64,000 nucleotides of DNA from Seohaeicola zhoushanensis (GCF_014656415.1 NZ_BNCJ01000001.1:163755-227754); one strand, 5' to 3'. Counted from the stretch's first letter, positions 36,979 through 47,075 are shown. Notes: generated by a model not told the origin, from the letters alone. Numbers and translations are program-made.

Positions 36979-38039
36979 TCCGCCACACGCTCGCCCTCCT
37001 GCTGCTCGCCACGCCCGCGCTGGCCGAGGAACGCCCGGTCATCTCGGAAATCGTCGCCCCGCAGGCCGGGATCGAATCCGCCTGGGTCGGCACCGTCAGC
37101 GCCGCCTCCGAGATCGACCTCGGCTTCCTCCAGCTCGGCACCCTGGCCGAACGCGCGGTCGATGCCGGGGACACCGTCGACAAGGGCGAGGTTCTGGCCC
37201 GTCTCGACGCCTCTGACCTCGACGCCCAGGTCCGCGCCGCCGAGGCCGGGGTCAAGATCGCCGAGGCCAGCCTGCAGACCGCGCAGGACACCAGCGACCG
37301 CGTCAAGGCGCTGGTCGAGCGCGGCGTCGACAGCGCCTCCGCCGCCGAATCCGCCGCCAATGCGCTCGCCTCGGCAAAGGCCGCACTGGAACAGGCCGAG
37401 GCCGGTCTCGCCCGCGCGAAGGACGCGCGCAACCAGGCCGACCTGCGCGCCCCGCTCGACGGCATCGTGACCGAGATCCACGCCGAACCCGGTGCCGCGC
37501 TCGACGCCGGCCAGACCGTCGTGACCCTGGCGGCCCGCGAAGGGCGCGAGGCCGTCATCGCGCTCTCCGAGGACGCCGCCGCCGCTACCGCGCCGGGGGC
37601 GCATTACACCGTGCGGCTCATGTCCAACCCCGCCCGCACCGTCACCGCCACGCTCGACCGGATCGACCCGGTCAGCGCGCGCGCCACCCGCACCCGCTCG
37701 GCCCACCTGCGCCTCGATGGCGACCTGACCGCCTTCCGCCTCGGCGCGCTGGTCTCGGTCGCCCGCTCGGACCTGGCCCAGGCCGAGATCACCACCCTGC
37801 CCGTCAGCGCGCTGATCGCCGGCGCCGAACCGCCCGCCGTCTGGCGCATCGCCGGCGCCGAACGCCAGCTGGAGCGGGTCACCGTCCAGCTCGGCCCCCG
37901 CGCCGCCGGCCGCGTCGTGGTGCTCTCGGGCATCGCCGACGGCGACGAGATCCTGACCCGCGGCGTCAACTCGGTCACCGAGGGGCAGGCCGTCGGCCGC
38001 CGCCTCGAGGGCCCCCTCGCCGGAGGCGGCAAGCTGTGA
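36975..38039 (+). CDS. RND efflux periplasmic adaptor (membrane-fusion protein) 2
   Basis: A 354-residue adaptor with a short signal (MIRHTLALLLLATPALA). The lipoyl-type segments are LGTLAERAVDAGDTVDKGEVLARLDASD and LRAPLDGIVTEIHAEPGAAL, around a helical hairpin. Its start overlaps the first adaptor's stop. Two different adaptors encoded before one pump suggest either a mixed adaptor ring or alternative complexes. Confidence 0.9.
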   Translation: MIRHTLALLLLATPALAEERPVISEIVAPQAGIESAWVGTVSAASEIDLGFLQLGTLAERAVDAGDTVDKGEVLARLDASDLDAQVRAAEAGVKIAEASLQTAQDTSDRVKALVERGVDSASAAESAANALASAKAALEQAEAGLARAKDARNQADLRAPLDGIVTEIHAEPGAALDAGQTVVTLAAREGREAVIALSEDAAAATAPGAHYTVRLMSNPARTVTATLDRIDPVSARATRTRSAHLRLDGDLTAFRLGALVSVARSDLAQAEITTLPVSALIAGAEPPAVWRIAGAERQLERVTVQLGPRAAGRVVVLSGIADGDEILTRGVNSVTEGQAVGRRLEGPLAGGGKL

Positions 38040-38076
38040 GCCGCGCATTTCCGCCCCTTTCCGGAGGCCCCCAGCC

Positions 38077-41000
38077 ATGACCCGCTTCAACCTCTCCGAC
38101 TGGGCGCTCCAGCACCGTTCCTTCGTCTGGTTCCTGATGGCCGTCTCGCTGGTGGCCGGCATCCTGGCATATGTCTCGATCGGCCGCGAGGAAGACCCGA
38201 ATTTCGCGGTCAAGACCATGGTGATCTCCGCCGCCCTGCCCGGCGCCTCGATCGAGGAGACGCTCACCCAGGTCACCGACCGCATCGAGAAGAAGCTCGA
38301 AGACCTCGACCAGCTCGACAAGACCAAGTCGATCACCCGCCCCGGCGTCTCGGTGGTCTATATCGAGCTGCTGGCCACCACCAAGGCCCGCGACCTGCCG
38401 CAGATCTGGCAGAAGGTCCGCAACATGATGGCCGACATCCGGGGTGACTTCCCGGCGGAATTCGCCGGCTTCCAGTTCAACGACGGCTTCGGCGACGTCT
38501 TCGGCAACATCTACGCCTTCACCTCGGACGGCTTCAGCCCCCGCGAGATGCGCGACTACGTCGAACAGGCCCGCCGCGCCGTGCAGGGCCTCGAGGACAC
38601 CGGCAAGGTCGAGATCTTCGGCGCCCGCGACCAGGTCGTCTACCTCCAGTTCTCCACCGAGAAACTCGCCGCCCTCGGCGTCAGCCAGGCCGAGGCCCAG
38701 GCCGTCCTCGCCTCGCAGAACGCCATCCTGCCCTCGGGCGAGATCAATTCCGGCTCGGAGCGGGTCATGGTCCGCCTCGGCGGCGGCTTTGATCGCACCC
38801 AGGCCCTCTCCGACGTCAACCTGCGCGTCGGCGACCAGTTCTTCCGCCTGACCGACGTGGCCGAGGTCTCGCTCGGCTACGAGGACCCGGCCTCGGAACT
38901 CTTCCGCTACAACGGGCAGGAGGCCATCGGCCTCGCCATCGGGATGCGCCAGGGCGCCAATATCATCGACTTCGGCGAAGCCCTGACCGAGGCGATGAAC
39001 AGCGTCGAGGAACAACTGCCCATCGGCGTCTCGATCCACCAGGTGGCCGACCAGCCGCATGTGGTGGAAGAGGCCGTCGGCCATTTCCTCCAGGCCCTGC
39101 TCGAAGCGGTGGTGATCGTACTCGCCGTCAGCTTCGTCAGCCTCGGCCTGCGCGCCGGCTTCGTGGTGACGCTGACCATCCCGCTGGTGCTCGCCATCAC
39201 CTTCGTCATCATGCATGTCCTCGGCTTCACCCTGCAGCGCATCTCGCTGGGCGCGCTGATCATCGCGCTCGGCCTGCTGGTCGACGACGCCATGATCGCC
39301 ATAGAGACGATGATCTCGCGCCTCGAAGTCGGCGAGAGCCTGACCAAGGCCGCCTCCTTCGCCTGGACCTCGATTGCCTTCCCGATGCTGACCGGCACGC
39401 TGGTCACCATGGCGGGCTTCATCCCGATCGGCCTGAACAATTCGGCGGCGGGCGAGTTCACCTTCTCGCTCTTCGTGGTCATCGCCGTTTCGCTGCTGGT
39501 CTCCTGGGTCGTCGCCGTGCTCTTCGCGCCACTGATCGGCGTGACCATGCTGCCTTCGAAACTGGCGCATCACGCCGAAAAGGTCGGCCGCACCCGCCGC
39601 GCCTTCCAGTTCCTGCTGCGCGGCGCGATGCGCCTGCGCTGGCTCACCATCGCGCTGACCCTGGTGGCCTTCGGCGCCTCGATCTACGGGATGCGCTTCG
39701 TCGAGAACCAGTTCTTCCCCAATTCCGACCGGCCCGAGCTGATCCTCGACTTCACCCTGCCGCAGAATGCCACCATCGAGGCCACCCGCGCCCAGATGGA
39801 CCGCATGGAAGCCTACCTGAAAGACGACCCCGACGTGCTGTTCCACTCCAGCTACGTCGGCCGCGGCGCGCCGCGCTTCATCCTGTCCTACGACGTGATG
39901 AACGGCGCGCCCAACGTCGGCCAGATCGTGATCCAGACACCGGGCATCGACTCCCGCAACCGCCTGCGCGCCAGGCTGACGCAACTGACCGAGACCGAGT
40001 TCCCCGGCGTCGACATCTTCGTCAAGCTGCTCGAGATCGGCCCGCCCGTCGGCCGCCCGGTGCAATACCGCGTCACCGGCCCCGACCTCGACCAGCTGCG
40101 CGACATCGCCCGCGACACCGCCGCCGTGGTGGCCAGCGACCCGCGCACCGCCAATATCGTGCTCGACTGGAACGAACCCGCCCGCGTGGTCCGCGTCGAC
40201 ATCCTGCAGGACCGCGTCCGCCTGCTCGGCATCACCTCGCGCGAGATCGCGGCGGCGCTGCAGACCGTCTATGACGGCACCACCGTCACCCAGCTGCGCG
40301 ACGACACCTTCCTGGTCGACCTGGTCGCCCGCGGCAGCGACGAGGACCGCCGCTCGGTCGAGGCGCTGACCAACCTGCAGCTCTCCACCACCAGCGGCCA
40401 GCCGGTGCCGCTCTCGGCCATCGCGGTCTTCGGTTTCGACACCGAGTTGCCGGTGATCCGGCAGGAGAACCGGATGCCCACCGTCACCGTCAAGGCGGCG
40501 ATCTCCACCGCCGACCAGCCGGCCACCATCGTCGACGACCTCAAGACCCGGATGGCCGAGTTCACCGCCAAGCTGCCACCGGGCTATTCCGTCAAGGTCG
40601 GCGGCACCGTCGAATCCAGCGCCAAGAGCCAGGCGCCCATCGCCGCCGTGGTGCCGCTGATGCTGCTCATCATCGCCACGCTGGTGATGGTGCAGATGCA
40701 GGGCTTCCGCCGCGCCTTCGTGGTCTTCGCCGCCGCCCCGCTCGGCCTGATCGGCGTGGTCGGCGCGCTGCTGCCCTCGGGCGCGCCGCTGGGCTTCGTG
40801 GCCATCCTCGGCGTACTCGCCCTGGTCGGCATCCTGATCCGCAATTCGATCATCCTGGTGCACGAGATCGAGGTGCAGCGCGAACACGGGCTGCATCCCT
40901 GGGACGCGGTCTTCGCCGCCTCCGACAGCCGCGCCCGGCCGATCGTGCTGACCGCCGCCGCCGCCTCGCTGGCGCTGATCCCGATCTCGCGGCAGATCTT

Positions 41001-41148
41001 CTGGGGCCCGATGGCCTATGCCATGATGGGCGGCATCATCGCCGGCACGGTGGTCACGCTGGTCTTCGTCCCCGCGCTATACCTCGCCGTCTTCCGCGTC
41101 CGCCGCCCCGAACGCGAAACCGCGACGGAAACCGGCACCCCCGCCTGA
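38077..41148 (+). CDS. RND-family efflux pump, inner-membrane transporter
   Basis: A 1023-residue AcrB-type transporter: TM1 (SFVWFLMAVSLVAGILAYVSIG), a large periplasmic porter domain, and six more helices repeated in the second half. TM4 carries the proton-relay acidic pair in GLLVDDAMIAIE. GRGAPRFIL and VKVGGTVESS lie in the second porter domain. It pumps small toxic compounds using the proton gradient. It follows the two adaptor genes by 37 bp; no outer-membrane channel gene is next to it. Confidence 0.94.
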   Translation: MTRFNLSDWALQHRSFVWFLMAVSLVAGILAYVSIGREEDPNFAVKTMVISAALPGASIEETLTQVTDRIEKKLEDLDQLDKTKSITRPGVSVVYIELLATTKARDLPQIWQKVRNMMADIRGDFPAEFAGFQFNDGFGDVFGNIYAFTSDGFSPREMRDYVEQARRAVQGLEDTGKVEIFGARDQVVYLQFSTEKLAALGVSQAEAQAVLASQNAILPSGEINSGSERVMVRLGGGFDRTQALSDVNLRVGDQFFRLTDVAEVSLGYEDPASELFRYNGQEAIGLAIGMRQGANIIDFGEALTEAMNSVEEQLPIGVSIHQVADQPHVVEEAVGHFLQALLEAVVIVLAVSFVSLGLRAGFVVTLTIPLVLAITFVIMHVLGFTLQRISLGALIIALGLLVDDAMIAIETMISRLEVGESLTKAASFAWTSIAFPMLTGTLVTMAGFIPIGLNNSAAGEFTFSLFVVIAVSLLVSWVVAVLFAPLIGVTMLPSKLAHHAEKVGRTRRAFQFLLRGAMRLRWLTIALTLVAFGASIYGMRFVENQFFPNSDRPELILDFTLPQNATIEATRAQMDRMEAYLKDDPDVLFHSSYVGRGAPRFILSYDVMNGAPNVGQIVIQTPGIDSRNRLRARLTQLTETEFPGVDIFVKLLEIGPPVGRPVQYRVTGPDLDQLRDIARDTAAVVASDPRTANIVLDWNEPARVVRVDILQDRVRLLGITSREIAAALQTVYDGTTVTQLRDDTFLVDLVARGSDEDRRSVEALTNLQLSTTSGQPVPLSAIAVFGFDTELPVIRQENRMPTVTVKAAISTADQPATIVDDLKTRMAEFTAKLPPGYSVKVGGTVESSAKSQAPIAAVVPLMLLIIATLVMVQMQGFRRAFVVFAAAPLGLIGVVGALLPSGAPLGFVAILGVLALVGILIRNSIILVHEIEVQREHGLHPWDAVFAASDSRARPIVLTAAAASLALIPISRQIFWGPMAYAMMGGIIAGTVVTLVFVPALYLAVFRVRRPERETATETGTPA

Positions 41149-41168
41149 AGCTCGTCCCGCGACAGGCT

Positions 41169-41197
41169 TTGACATCCGGGACCTGACCCCACATATG
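41169..41197 (+). promoter_or_regulatory. Sigma-70-type promoter of the thioredoxin-TPR operon
   Basis: A consensus -35 TTGACA (41169-41174) is followed after 17 bp by CATATG (41192-41197). It lies between the RND gene and the next start, so this operon has its own promoter. Confidence 0.6.
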
Positions 41198-41231
41198 AGG
41201 GGGCAACAGAGAACCTGAACGCAGGGTGGAG

Positions 41232-42146
41232 ATGATGGACCTGAACCTGAGCGCCACGACCGGCGCCGATCTGATCAAGGACACGACCGAGGCCACCTTC
41301 ATGGCCGATGTCGTCGAGGCCTCGCGCGACGTACCGGTGGTTGTCGACTTCTGGGCGCCCTGGTGCGGCCCCTGCAAGACCCTCGGCCCGATGCTCGAGG
41401 ACGCCGTCCGCGCCGCCAAGGGCGCGGTGAAGATGGTCAAGGTGAACGTCGACGAGGCGCAGAACATCGCCGGCCAGCTGCGCATCCAGTCGATCCCGAC
41501 GGTCTACGCCTTCTTCAACGGCCAGCCGATCGACGGCTTCCAGGGCGCGGTCCCCGCCTCCGAGATCAAGGCCTTCATCGACCGCGTGACCAAGGCCGGC
41601 GGTGGGGTTGCACCGGGCGAGGAACTGGCCGAGGCGCTGGCCGCCGCCGAACAGATGCTCGAGGAAGGCGCCGCCGCCGATGCCGCCGAGGTCTTCGCGG
41701 CGATCCTGGCCGAAGAGCCCGAGAACGCCGTCGCCTACGGGGGGCTGGTGCGCGCCCATGTGGCCACCGGCGATGTCGACCAGGCCGAGGCGATCCTGAA
41801 CGGCGCCCCGGCCAAGATCGCCAGGACCGCCGAACTCGAAGCCGCCCACGCCCAGATCGCGCTCGCCCGCCAGGCCGCCAATGCCGGCCCCGTGGCCGAG
41901 CTGCGCGCCCGGGTCGAGGCCGACCCGGCCGACCTGCAGGCCCGCTTCGACCTCGCCCAGGCGCTGCACGCCTCGGGCGACGTGGCCGAGGCGGTGACGC
42001 AGTTGCTCGACCTGTTCCGCCGCGACCGCGAATGGAACGAAGGCGCCGCCAAGACCCAGCTCTTCACCATCTTCGACGCGCTGAAACCGAACGATCCGAT
42101 CGTCCTCGCCGGCCGGCGCAAATTGAGCTCGCTGATATTTGCCTGA
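41232..42146 (+). CDS. Thioredoxin-TPR protein (CnoX/YbbN-like)
   Basis: A 304-residue protein. An N-terminal thioredoxin domain carries the active site WCGPC in VVVDFWAPWCGPCKTLGP and a C-terminal TPR-like helical region (about 125-300). It matches the CnoX/YbbN co-chaperone family, which protects clients from oxidation and hands them to GroEL or DnaK. Start choice: AGGG precedes tandem ATGs at 41232 and 41235, while a GTG at 41226 is also in frame. The next two genes form the usual alphaproteobacterial trio with it. Confidence 0.88.
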   Translation: MMDLNLSATTGADLIKDTTEATFMADVVEASRDVPVVVDFWAPWCGPCKTLGPMLEDAVRAAKGAVKMVKVNVDEAQNIAGQLRIQSIPTVYAFFNGQPIDGFQGAVPASEIKAFIDRVTKAGGGVAPGEELAEALAAAEQMLEEGAAADAAEVFAAILAEEPENAVAYGGLVRAHVATGDVDQAEAILNGAPAKIARTAELEAAHAQIALARQAANAGPVAELRARVEADPADLQARFDLAQALHASGDVAEAVTQLLDLFRRDREWNEGAAKTQLFTIFDALKPNDPIVLAGRRKLSSLIFA

Positions 42147-42173
42147 GCGTCCCGGTGCGCTAGGTTGACCGTC

Positions 42174-42815
42174 ATGCTGAAACCTGCGGACTTGCCCGAC
42201 ACGATTGCGGTCTTCCCCCTGCCGGGGGCGCTGCTGCTGCCGCGCGCCCGGCTGCCGCTGCACATCTTCGAACCGCGCTACCTCCAGATGCTCGAGGACG
42301 CGCTCAAGACGCCGCAGCGGCTGATCGGGATGATCCAGCCCAACCCCCGCCCCAACTGCGCGACACAGCTGCACACCATCGGCTGCGCCGGCCGGGTCAC
42401 CCAGTTCTCGGAAACCGAGGACGGGCGCTACATGATAACCCTCGCCGGCCAGTCCCGCTTCCGGGTCCTGCGCGAACTCGAGGGCTTCACTCCCTACCGC
42501 CGCTGCGAGGTCTCCTGGGAGGGCTTCGAGCGCGACCTCGGCAAGGTCGAGAGCGACCCCGGCCTCGACCGCGAGCAGTTCCTCGAGGTGCTGCGCCAGC
42601 TCTTCGAGCGGCGCCAGATGAGCACCGACTGGGACACGCTGAAACAGGCCGAGGACGAGTTGCTGATCAACTCCCTCTCGATGCTGCTCGACTTCAGCCC
42701 CGAGGACAAGCAGGCGCTGCTCGAAGCGCCTTCCCTTGCAACCCGGCGCGAAACGCTGGTCACGCTGATCGAATTCACCCTGCGCGGCGGTTCCGGACAG
42801 GAGGTCTGGCAATGA
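42174..42815 (+). CDS. Lon N-terminal (substrate-binding) domain protein
   Basis: A 213-residue protein with the PUA-like Lon-N fold alone: [31 protein letters not shown] at the start and a helical C-terminal part. It lacks the AAA and protease domains, so it cannot act as the protease itself and may recognise or deliver substrates. The ATG at 42174 is preferred over an in-frame TTG at 42165. It lies 27 bp after the thioredoxin-TPR gene and overlaps the Trm112 gene by 4 bp. Confidence 0.9.
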   Translation: MLKPADLPDTIAVFPLPGALLLPRARLPLHIFEPRYLQMLEDALKTPQRLIGMIQPNPRPNCATQLHTIGCAGRVTQFSETEDGRYMITLAGQSRFRVLRELEGFTPYRRCEVSWEGFERDLGKVESDPGLDREQFLEVLRQLFERRQMSTDWDTLKQAEDELLINSLSMLLDFSPEDKQALLEAPSLATRRETLVTLIEFTLRGGSGQEVWQ

Positions 42816-43000
42816 ATGACGAAACCACGGTCAGTTTCGACCGCCGCATGCTCGAGGCGCTGGTCTGCCCGCAGTCCCATGCCTCGCTCGACTACGATGC
42901 CGAGAAGCAGGAACTGATCTCGCGCGCCGCCGGCCTGGCCTTCCCGATCCGCAACGGCATCCCGATCATGCTGGTCGACGAGGCCCGCACCCTCGACTGA
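42812..43000 (+). CDS. Trm112-family small protein
   Basis: A 62-residue protein ([17 protein letters not shown] ... [18 protein letters not shown]). It fits the Trm112/YcaR fold, a small platform for methyltransferases or other partners. The zinc cysteines are mostly lost; one C (in VCPQSH) remains. The start overlaps the Lon-N stop (ATGA), so it is coupled to it. Confidence 0.85.
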   Translation: MNDETTVSFDRRMLEALVCPQSHASLDYDAEKQELISRAAGLAFPIRNGIPIMLVDEARTLD

Positions 43001-43033
43001 GCCGCCGGCAGGGCAGGCCGCGCCGCGCCCCAA

Positions 43034-43102
43034 GCTTCTCTTCTTCAAAAATACTCGGGGGAGTCGCGCCGCAGGCGCGGCCGGGGGCAAGGCCCCCGAA
43101 GC
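43034..43102 (+). repeat. Intergenic hairpin element, copy A
   Basis: Begins GCTTCTCTTCTTC, then AAAATACTCGGGGGAG. Two hairpins follow, CGCGCC-gca-GGCGCG and CGGGGGC-aag-GCCCCCG, and it ends GAAGC, complementary to the start. It lies between the Trm112 gene and the convergent UbiH-family gene. Related copies are at 55725 and 61430. Confidence 0.75.
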
Positions 43103-43127
43103 GACGCTGGCTCCAGGGGCGTGGACC

Positions 43128-44354
43128 TCAGACCGGCAGCCCCTGCATCAGACGCGGCAGGTCGCCGGTCAGCCCCGCCGCCTCGCGGATGAACCCCCGG
43201 CGCAGGGCCGGTGCGGCATTGACCAGCCCCATGCCCAGGTCACGGCCCAGCCGCAGCAGCGGGTTGTCGTTCGAGAACAGCCGGTTGAAGGCATCCGTCG
43301 CCAGCGCCAGCGTGGTGGTGTCGAACCGCCGCCACTGCTGGTAGCGGTCCAGCACGCCCGGCCCGGCGATATCCTCGCCCCGCCGCGCCGCCAGCGTCAC
43401 CACCTCGGCCAGCGCGGCAACGTCGCGCAGCCCGGCGTTCAGCCCCTGCCCGGCGATCGGGTGCATCCCGTGGGCGGCATCGCCCACCAGCGCCAGCCGC
43501 TCGCCGATGAAGCTCTTGGCCAGCGTCAGCCCCAGCGGATAGCTGAACCGCTGCCCGGCCAGCGCGATCTCGCCCAGGAAATCGCCGAAGCGCGGCCGCA
43601 GCACGGCGAGATAGGCTTCCTCGTCCATGGCGGCGATCTCGGCGGCATGAGCCGTGGTCTCGCTCCATACGATCGAGCTGCGGTTGCCGGTCAGCGGCAG
43701 GATCGCCAGCGGCCCCGGCGGCATGAAGAACTGGTGCGCGATGCCGTGATGCGGCAGCTCATGCGCGATGGCGCAGACCAGCGCGGTCTGGCCATAGCCA
43801 TGGCCCGTGCGCCCGATCCCGGCGCGCTCGGCGGTGCCGCTGGCCCGGCCGTCGCAGCCGACCAGCAGCCGCGCGCCCAGGGTCGCGCCATCCGACAGCG
43901 TCACCCCGGCCCCGGCGGTCGAGGTGGCCTGCGCCACCACCCGCACCCCCGACCGCGTGGTGATGCCCGGCTCGGCCGCCATCGCCTCCATCAGCGCGCG
44001 GCGCAGGTGCCGGTCCTCGACCATGAAGCCCATCGGGCCTTCCTCGATCTCGGCATGGTCGAACTGCATCACCAGGGGCGAGGGCCCCAGCCCCGCGTGG
44101 CCGTCGCTGACCCGGATCTCCAGCATCGGCTGCGCCTGATCGGCCACCCGGTCCCAGACCCCGATCGCCGCCAGCAACCGCTGCGAGCTCAGCGCCAGCG
44201 CATAGGCGCGCCCGTCAAAGGCGGCATCGGCGCGGATCTGCTCGGCCAAGGCGTCGATCACGGTCACGGAGAACCCGGCTTGCGCCAGGGAAAGGGCCAG
44301 CGCGGGGCCATTCAGGCCGCCGCCAACGATCAGGATATCGGAAGTATCGCTCAT
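43128..44354 (-). CDS. UbiH/Coq6-family FAD-dependent hydroxylase
   Basis: A 408-residue flavin monooxygenase. FAD dinucleotide motif GGGLNG lies at 11-16, with VGCDGRASG in the middle. The second FAD motif is LVGDAAHGMHPIAGQGLNAGLRD, near residue 288. These features define the UbiH/UbiF/VisC family, which hydroxylates the ring in ubiquinone synthesis at the membrane. The exact ring position cannot be told from sequence. The ATG at 44354 gives the standard N-terminus. It is divergent from the amidase gene. Confidence 0.9.
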   Translation of the reverse strand: MSDTSDILIVGGGLNGPALALSLAQAGFSVTVIDALAEQIRADAAFDGRAYALALSSQRLLAAIGVWDRVADQAQPMLEIRVSDGHAGLGPSPLVMQFDHAEIEEGPMGFMVEDRHLRRALMEAMAAEPGITTRSGVRVVAQATSTAGAGVTLSDGATLGARLLVGCDGRASGTAERAGIGRTGHGYGQTALVCAIAHELPHHGIAHQFFMPPGPLAILPLTGNRSSIVWSETTAHAAEIAAMDEEAYLAVLRPRFGDFLGEIALAGQRFSYPLGLTLAKSFIGERLALVGDAAHGMHPIAGQGLNAGLRDVAALAEVVTLAARRGEDIAGPGVLDRYQQWRRFDTTTLALATDAFNRLFSNDNPLLRLGRDLGMGLVNAAPALRRGFIREAAGLTGDLPRLMQGLPV

Positions 44355-44438
44355 GTGCCGCACTATGGCTTTCGCTTCGGGATTGTCCATGCGTGACACC
44401 GTCGCTACGGTCGCGGCGAAACACCTCGGGGGATTGCG

Positions 44439-45767
44439 ATGGGCGACTGGCTTTCGATGACGGCGGCGGATCTGGGGCGCGAGATCGGCGCGGGCCGGAT
44501 CGACCCGGTGGCCTTGGCCGAAACCTACCTGGACGCCATCAAGGCCCACCCGATGACCGGCCGCATCTACGCGCGCCTGACCGAGGAACGCGCGATGAGC
44601 GAAGCCATCGCCGCGCATGACCGCGCCAAGGCCGGGCGCCGCCGCTCGCCGCTCGACGGTGTGCCGATCAGCTGGAAGGACCTGTTCGACACCGCCGGTG
44701 TCGGAACCGAGGCCGGCTCGCTGCTGCTCGAGGGCCGGGTGCCCGAGCGTGACGCGCTGGTGCTGCGCAACGCCACCGAGGCCGGGCTGGTCTGCCTCGG
44801 CAAGACCCATATGACCGAACTGGCCTTCTCCGGCCTCGGGGTGAACCCCAGCACCCAGACCCCGCCGAACATCAACGACCCCGAGGCCGCGCCGGGCGGC
44901 TCCTCCTCGGGCGCGGCGGCCTCGGTCGCCTTCGGCCTCGCCGCGGCGGGCATCGGCTCCGACACCGGCGGCTCGGTGCGCGCGCCGGCGGTCTGGAACG
45001 ACCTCGTCGGGCTCAAAACCACCTCCGGGCGCCTCAGCCTCGAAGGCGTCGTGCCGCTGATCGTCAGCTTCGACACCGTCGGCCCGCTGACCCGCAGCGT
45101 CGAGGACGCCGGCCTGCTGCTCGCCGCGATGGAAGGCGGCACCGCCCCCGACCTGCGCGGCGCCTCGCTCCGGGGCCGCCGCTTCGCCGTGCTCAAGACG
45201 CTGGCCATGGACGAGGTCGAGGACGCCCCCGGCGCCGCCTTCGCCGCCGCGCTGGCGAAACTCTCGGCTGCCGGCGCCATGATCGAGGAGATCGAGACCG
45301 ACTCGGTCACCGATGCCTTTTCCACCACCGGCCCGCTTTTCGCCGGCGAGGCATATGGCCAGTGGCGCGACGTGATCGAGGCCAACCCGCAGCGCATGTA
45401 TTCCGAGATCCTCGAACGCTTCCGGGGCGGCAAGCAGTTCTCGGCGCCAGATTACGTGGCCGCCCGCAACAAGCTGCACGAGGCCCGCCGCGCCTATCTC
45501 GCCGCCACCTCGGGCTATGACGCCGTGCTGCTGCCGACCTCGCCGATCCTGCCGCCCAACGTGAAGCGGCTCGAGTCGGATTCGGACTACTTCAAGCGGG
45601 CCAACCTGCTGGCGCTGCGCAACACCCGGATCGGCAACCTGCTGGGCCTCAGCGCCCTGACCCTGCCGGCGGGCAGCCCGAGTTGCGGCATCATGTTCTT
45701 CGGTCGTCCCTTCGAGGAAGCGGCCCTGCTGCGCATCGGCGCGGCGGCCGAAGCGGCCTTGGCCTGA
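44439..45767 (+). CDS. Amidase-signature family hydrolase
   Basis: A 442-residue amidase. It holds the Ser-cisSer-Lys triad: Lys in GVPISWKDLFDTAG (near 80), cis-Ser in GGSSSGAAAS (near 154) and the nucleophile in GSDTGGSVRAPA (near 178). The substrate amide is unknown; GatA-like function is unlikely because no gatB or gatC lies nearby and the length is short. It is followed on the same strand by an aminotransferase gene after 108 bp. Confidence 0.9.
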   Translation: MGDWLSMTAADLGREIGAGRIDPVALAETYLDAIKAHPMTGRIYARLTEERAMSEAIAAHDRAKAGRRRSPLDGVPISWKDLFDTAGVGTEAGSLLLEGRVPERDALVLRNATEAGLVCLGKTHMTELAFSGLGVNPSTQTPPNINDPEAAPGGSSSGAAASVAFGLAAAGIGSDTGGSVRAPAVWNDLVGLKTTSGRLSLEGVVPLIVSFDTVGPLTRSVEDAGLLLAAMEGGTAPDLRGASLRGRRFAVLKTLAMDEVEDAPGAAFAAALAKLSAAGAMIEEIETDSVTDAFSTTGPLFAGEAYGQWRDVIEANPQRMYSEILERFRGGKQFSAPDYVAARNKLHEARRAYLAATSGYDAVLLPTSPILPPNVKRLESDSDYFKRANLLALRNTRIGNLLGLSALTLPAGSPSCGIMFFGRPFEEAALLRIGAAAEAALA

Positions 45768-45875
45768 AAGCCACAATCCTGCCTTCTTGACGCAACGCGG
45801 CTGGACGCAGCGCCAGCGCGCGGCTAACCTTTGGAAAAAACGGGGCGAAACGATCCCGTAAGAGGCAGTAAAAAC

Positions 45876-47057
45876 ATGGAATTTCCCAAGCGGTTCGCGA
45901 ACCTGCCGCCCTATGCATTCCCGCGTCTGCGGGCCCTTCTGGATGCCCATGCACCCGGCGGCGACGTCGTGCACATGACGATCGGCGAGCCGAAGCACGC
46001 CTTTCCCCATTGGGTCGTCGACGTGATCGTCAGGAATGCGGACGGTTTCAACCAATATCCCCAGAACGAAGGCACCGATGCCCTGCGCGGCGCGATCACC
46101 GATTGGGTGGCGCGGCGCTATGGCGTGAGCCTCGATCCGGGGCAGAACGTGATGGTCCTGAACGGCACCCGCGAGGGCCTCTACAACGCCGCCATGGCGC
46201 TGGTGCCCGAGACCAAGAACGGCCAACAGCCGGTGATCCTCTCGCCGAACCCCTTCTACCAGGTCTACATGATCGCGGCGATCTCGGTCGGGGCCGAGCC
46301 GGTCTTTGTGCCCGCCACCGACGCCACCGGACACCTGCCCGATTTCGGTGCGCTGCCCAGGGACGTGCTGAACCGCACTGCCGCCGCCTATATCTGCTCA
46401 CCCGCCAACCCGCAGGGCGCCGTCGCCTCGCGCGATTACTGGGCCGAACTGCTGGCCCTGGCCGAGCAATACGACTTCCGCGTCTTCGCCGACGAATGCT
46501 ACAGCGAGATCTACCGCGACGACGCGCCCCCGGGTGTGCTGAGCGTGGCGAAGGAAGTCGGCGCCGACCCCGAGCGGGTGATCGCCTTCCACTCGCTCTC
46601 GAAACGGTCGAACCTGCCGGGGCTGCGCTCGGGCTTTGTCGCCGGCGGCCCCAAGACCATCGCGGCAATGAAGCAGCTTAGAGCCTATTCCGGCGCACCG
46701 CTTCCGGGGCCACTTCAGGCCGCCGCCGCCGCCGTCTGGGCCGACGAGGCCCACGTGATCGAGAACCGCGGCCTCTACCAGCAGAAATACGCGGCCGCCG
46801 ACGAGATCTTCGCCGACGTGCAGGGCTATCGCGCCCCCGAGGCCGGGTTCTTCCTCTGGCTGCCGGTGGACGATGGCGAACAGGCCGCGCTCAAGCTCTG
46901 GAAGGAGACCGGGGTGAGGGTGCTGCCGGGCGCCTACCTCGCGCAGGGCAAACCGGGGCAGAACCCCGGCGAAGGATTTATCAGGGTCGCCATGGTGGCC
47001 CCAAAGGACGAGATGGCGCAGGGCCTCACCCGGCTCCGCGACTGTCTCTACAAATAA
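45876..47057 (+). CDS. Class I/II aminotransferase (DapC-like)
   Basis: A 393-residue fold-type I PLP enzyme. The opening MEFPKRFANLPPYAFPRLRALL and the Schiff-base lysine K243 in FHSLSKRSNLPGLRSGF fit the succinyldiaminopimelate aminotransferase DapC/ArgD-alternative group. That enzyme makes the diaminopimelate used for lysine and peptidoglycan synthesis. CSPANPQGAVA and FADECYSEIYRD are the cofactor-binding blocks. The ATG at 45876 follows AAGAGGCAG. It precedes ftsK by 18 bp and may be cotranscribed with it. Confidence 0.85.
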   Translation: MEFPKRFANLPPYAFPRLRALLDAHAPGGDVVHMTIGEPKHAFPHWVVDVIVRNADGFNQYPQNEGTDALRGAITDWVARRYGVSLDPGQNVMVLNGTREGLYNAAMALVPETKNGQQPVILSPNPFYQVYMIAAISVGAEPVFVPATDATGHLPDFGALPRDVLNRTAAAYICSPANPQGAVASRDYWAELLALAEQYDFRVFADECYSEIYRDDAPPGVLSVAKEVGADPERVIAFHSLSKRSNLPGLRSGFVAGGPKTIAAMKQLRAYSGAPLPGPLQAAAAAVWADEAHVIENRGLYQQKYAAADEIFADVQGYRAPEAGFFLWLPVDDGEQAALKLWKETGVRVLPGAYLAQGKPGQNPGEGFIRVAMVAPKDEMAQGLTRLRDCLYK

Positions 47058-47075
47058 GACGAGACCGAGGACAGC

